Source: Rhodothermia bacterium (GTDB taxonomy: Bacteria > Bacteroidota > Rhodothermia > Rhodothermales > JABDKH01). Taken from it: 6,526 bases of DNA. Under the pieces are notes generated by a model. It had not been told where the DNA came from and made no database searches. It saw nothing but the letters and a program-made list of their open reading frames with translations. How positions within the stretch are numbered: the first letter of the stretch is position 1; each line of letters starts with the position of its first letter. A program made the position numbers and the translations under genes. Shown piece after piece: positions 4,997-6,526 of this stretch. The DNA lies in the NCBI GenBank assembly GCA_030431165.1, contig JAUIJQ010000191.1, forward strand, positions 1-6,526, read 5' to 3'.

Positions 4997-6418
4997 ATGA
5001 ACCTTTCGACTTCCGCCATCTCCTACATCGCCCGAGGCATCCTTATTGCGCTGACAGTCGCCGCCGCAGCGATAACCGTCGGCACCACGGCCGCCCAGGA
5101 TGCCAGTCGTGACGCCGGCGCCGACGCCGATTTACCGGCACGCCCATCCGACCATGTTGTGCTCATTTCAATTGACGGATTCCGGCCGGATTTCTACCTC
5201 GACAACTCGTGGCCGGCCCCAACAATTCAGCAATTTGCGACGGATGGCGTCAAGGCACTAGGCGTTCGCGGCGTCTTTCCATCCGTTACATATCCGTCGC
5301 ACACAACCCTGTTAACCGGGGCGCTACCGATCAGGCACGGGATCTACTACAATAGTCCGTTTGAGCCCGGCGGACAAACGGGGCGCTGGTACTGGGAAGA
5401 ATCACTGATCCAGAGTGAGACGCTGTGGGACGCTGCGCGAGAAGCGGGGTTGACTACGGCGAGCGTGGTGTGGCCCGTCTCGGTGGGCGCGCCCGTCGAC
5501 TACAACATTCCGGAGGTATGGTACCTCGACTCCGAGTACGGAGCCATCGAACCGCTGCGTGATAACGAGACGCCCGACGGACTGCTCGCGGAGCTCGAGC
5601 GCGAAGCGTTGGGGCGCCTGACAACAACAAACTTCAGTGCCGACTACCTGAACCGCGACGATCGTATCGGCGAAATGGCTGCGTACCTGCTCGAGACGCG
5701 TAAGCCGAACCTGATGACCGTCCACCTGCTCGGGGTCGATCACTTTGCCCACGGCGAGGGCAGGGAGGGGTTGCGCGTTCGCAAAGCTGTTCTTGCCGCT
5801 GACCGCGCTGTGGAAAAGGTGCGCGAAGCCGCTGATCGTGCCGGCATTCTTGACCGCACTACAATCATCGTTACGGGCGACCACGGGTTTGTAGACACCC
5901 ACACGGCACTGGCGCCGAACGTGTGGTTGACTGAATCCGGACTCATGGAGCCGGCGCGTGATCGCGGCGACTGGCGGGCGACGTTCTTTACAACGGGTGG
6001 TGCGTTCCTTCACCTGCGCGACCGCGACGACGACGCGGCTGTCGACGAAGTGCGTGGTATCCTGAACGCGCTTCCATCAAACGTGAGGAAGTTGTTCCGG
6101 ATTGTGGAGCGAGACGAGCTCGATGAGATCGGCAGTGACCCCAACGTACCGCTTGCACTTGCGCCCGTTCGGGGTGTTACCACAACGTGGCGTGCAGACG
6201 GAGAAGCGGTTCGTGGCTACGGGGGCGGAACGCACGGACAGTATCCGGATGTCGACGATCTCTCGACGGGCTTTGTCGCGTGGGGCGCGGGAGTTCGTCG
6301 AGACGTCACCGTGCCTCAGCTTGGTCTCGAAGACGTTGCACCGTTTGTTGCGGCGTTGCTCGACCTGGATCTTGATGCCCCAGACGGTGTGGTGTACCCG
6401 GGCATGATCTGGCGCTAG
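4997..6418 (+). CDS. Exported type I phosphodiesterase / nucleotide pyrophosphatase family enzyme
   Basis: The product has 473 residues. Residues 1-34 are a signal peptide (basic N-region to Arg13, hydrophobic ILIALTVAAAAITVG, cut likely after TAA/AAQ), so it is periplasmic or secreted. The alkaline-phosphatase-superfamily core with two metal sites follows, and all expected ligands are visible: Asp60 (LISIDGFRPD), nucleophile Thr98 (FPSVTYPSHTTLLTG), Asp248 and His252 (GVDHFAHG), Asp295 and His296 (VTGDHGF), and His413 (GGGTHGQYP). It hydrolyses phosphodiester or pyrophosphate bonds, as ENPP-type enzymes do on nucleotides. A true substrate is not predictable; phosphonate or lipid-headgroup relatives exist. 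ATG 4997 is chosen because the signal peptide begins there, although the frame is open to 4826 and there is no Shine-Dalgarno. The gene is divergent from the GNAT gene, with no partner downstream in the window. Confidence 0.93.
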   Translation: MNLSTSAISYIARGILIALTVAAAAITVGTTAAQDASRDAGADADLPARPSDHVVLISIDGFRPDFYLDNSWPAPTIQQFATDGVKALGVRGVFPSVTYPSHTTLLTGALPIRHGIYYNSPFEPGGQTGRWYWEESLIQSETLWDAAREAGLTTASVVWPVSVGAPVDYNIPEVWYLDSEYGAIEPLRDNETPDGLLAELEREALGRLTTTNFSADYLNRDDRIGEMAAYLLETRKPNLMTVHLLGVDHFAHGEGREGLRVRKAVLAADRAVEKVREAADRAGILDRTTIIVTGDHGFVDTHTALAPNVWLTESGLMEPARDRGDWRATFFTTGGAFLHLRDRDDDAAVDEVRGILNALPSNVRKLFRIVERDELDEIGSDPNVPLALAPVRGVTTTWRADGEAVRGYGGGTHGQYPDVDDLSTGFVAWGAGVRRDVTVPQLGLEDVAPFVAALLDLDLDAPDGVVYPGMIWR

Positions 6419-6441
6419 GCATGCATGGTGGCCGTTCTGGG

Positions 6442-6501
6442 GCTTCCAGGTGGGGTTTCCAGGCTGGCTTCCAGGTTAGCTTCCAGGTGGGGTTTCCAGG
6501 C
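6442..6501. repeat. Phased TTCCAGG repeat array with 23-bp direct repeats
   Basis: TTCCAGG occurs five times at 6444, 6457, 6469, 6481 and 6494, spaced 13, 12, 12 and 13 bp. The blocks 6442-6464 and 6479-6501 are identical over 23 bp, with one further TTCCAGG copy between them. The array begins 24 bp after the phosphodiesterase stop and contains no open frame of note. It may be a degenerate tandem repeat or a protein-binding array; the function is unknown, and it may continue past the right edge. Confidence 0.75.
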
Positions 6502-6512
6502 CCTTTTGGCCT
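6498..6512. terminator. Small AGGCC/GGCCT hairpin after the repeat array
   Basis: AGGCC (6498-6502) pairs with GGCCT (6508-6512) around a CTTTT loop, 80 bp after the phosphodiesterase stop. As with the hairpin at 402-422, the T run is in the loop and no U tail follows, so termination is possible but unproven. It overlaps the last TTCCAGG copy. Confidence 0.25.
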
Positions 6513-6526
6513 CGTTCTGCGACTGC

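Noticed and set aside
5402..6013. 203-codon minus-strand frame inside the phosphodiesterase gene
   Set aside because: It is a shadow of a gene whose catalytic residues are all intact on the plus strand.
6442..6501. CRISPR array reading of the terminal repeats
   Set aside because: The units are spaced at 12-13 bp with no unique spacers of about 30 bp, and no cas gene is present.

Overview
The window looks like a piece of chromosome from a Gram-negative environmental bacterium. It is moderately GC-rich, it carries a cleavable-signal protein with an outer-membrane look and a secreted phosphodiesterase, and several starts lack a clear Shine-Dalgarno site. An Acidobacteriota-like or similar soil or sediment lineage is plausible, but this is a weak inference because no marker gene is present. 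I see no rRNA, tRNA, CRISPR array, transposase, integrase or phage gene.

Layout. (1) 1-334, plus strand: the 3' end of an extremely Ala/Arg-rich basic protein, open at the left edge. (2) 335-1220: small, poorly known genes on the minus strand. These are a 52-residue single-pass membrane protein (451-609) and a 128-residue protein with an N-terminal membrane or signal segment (753-1139). The spacers around them are rich in inverted repeats, most densely at 1140-1220. (3) 1221-3566, minus strand: a compact cluster transcribed aquaporin Z > YdeI/OmpD-associated protein > DUF1428 protein > DUF1905/YdeI protein. Gaps are 31, 38 and 117 bp, and the first three may be one operon. (4) 3658-4907, minus strand: a GNAT acetyltransferase followed by an exported, probably outer-membrane beta-strand protein. 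(5) 4997-6418, plus strand, divergent from the GNAT gene: an exported type I phosphodiesterase/nucleotide pyrophosphatase-family enzyme with its full set of metal ligands. (6) 6419-6526: a short non-coding tail with a phased TTCCAGG repeat array.

How the genes fit together. Nothing here forms an obvious pathway. The aquaporin cluster pairs a water channel with three small soluble proteins, two of them from the YdeI/OmdA superfamily, which suggests a housekeeping or envelope-stress setting. The phosphodiesterase would act outside the cytoplasm on phosphodiester or nucleotide substrates. I do not see a convincing new multi-gene system. The less ordinary material is the two small membrane genes, the basic repeat protein, the palindrome-dense spacer, the 15-bp direct repeats ahead of the phosphodiesterase gene, and the TTCCAGG array at the right end.
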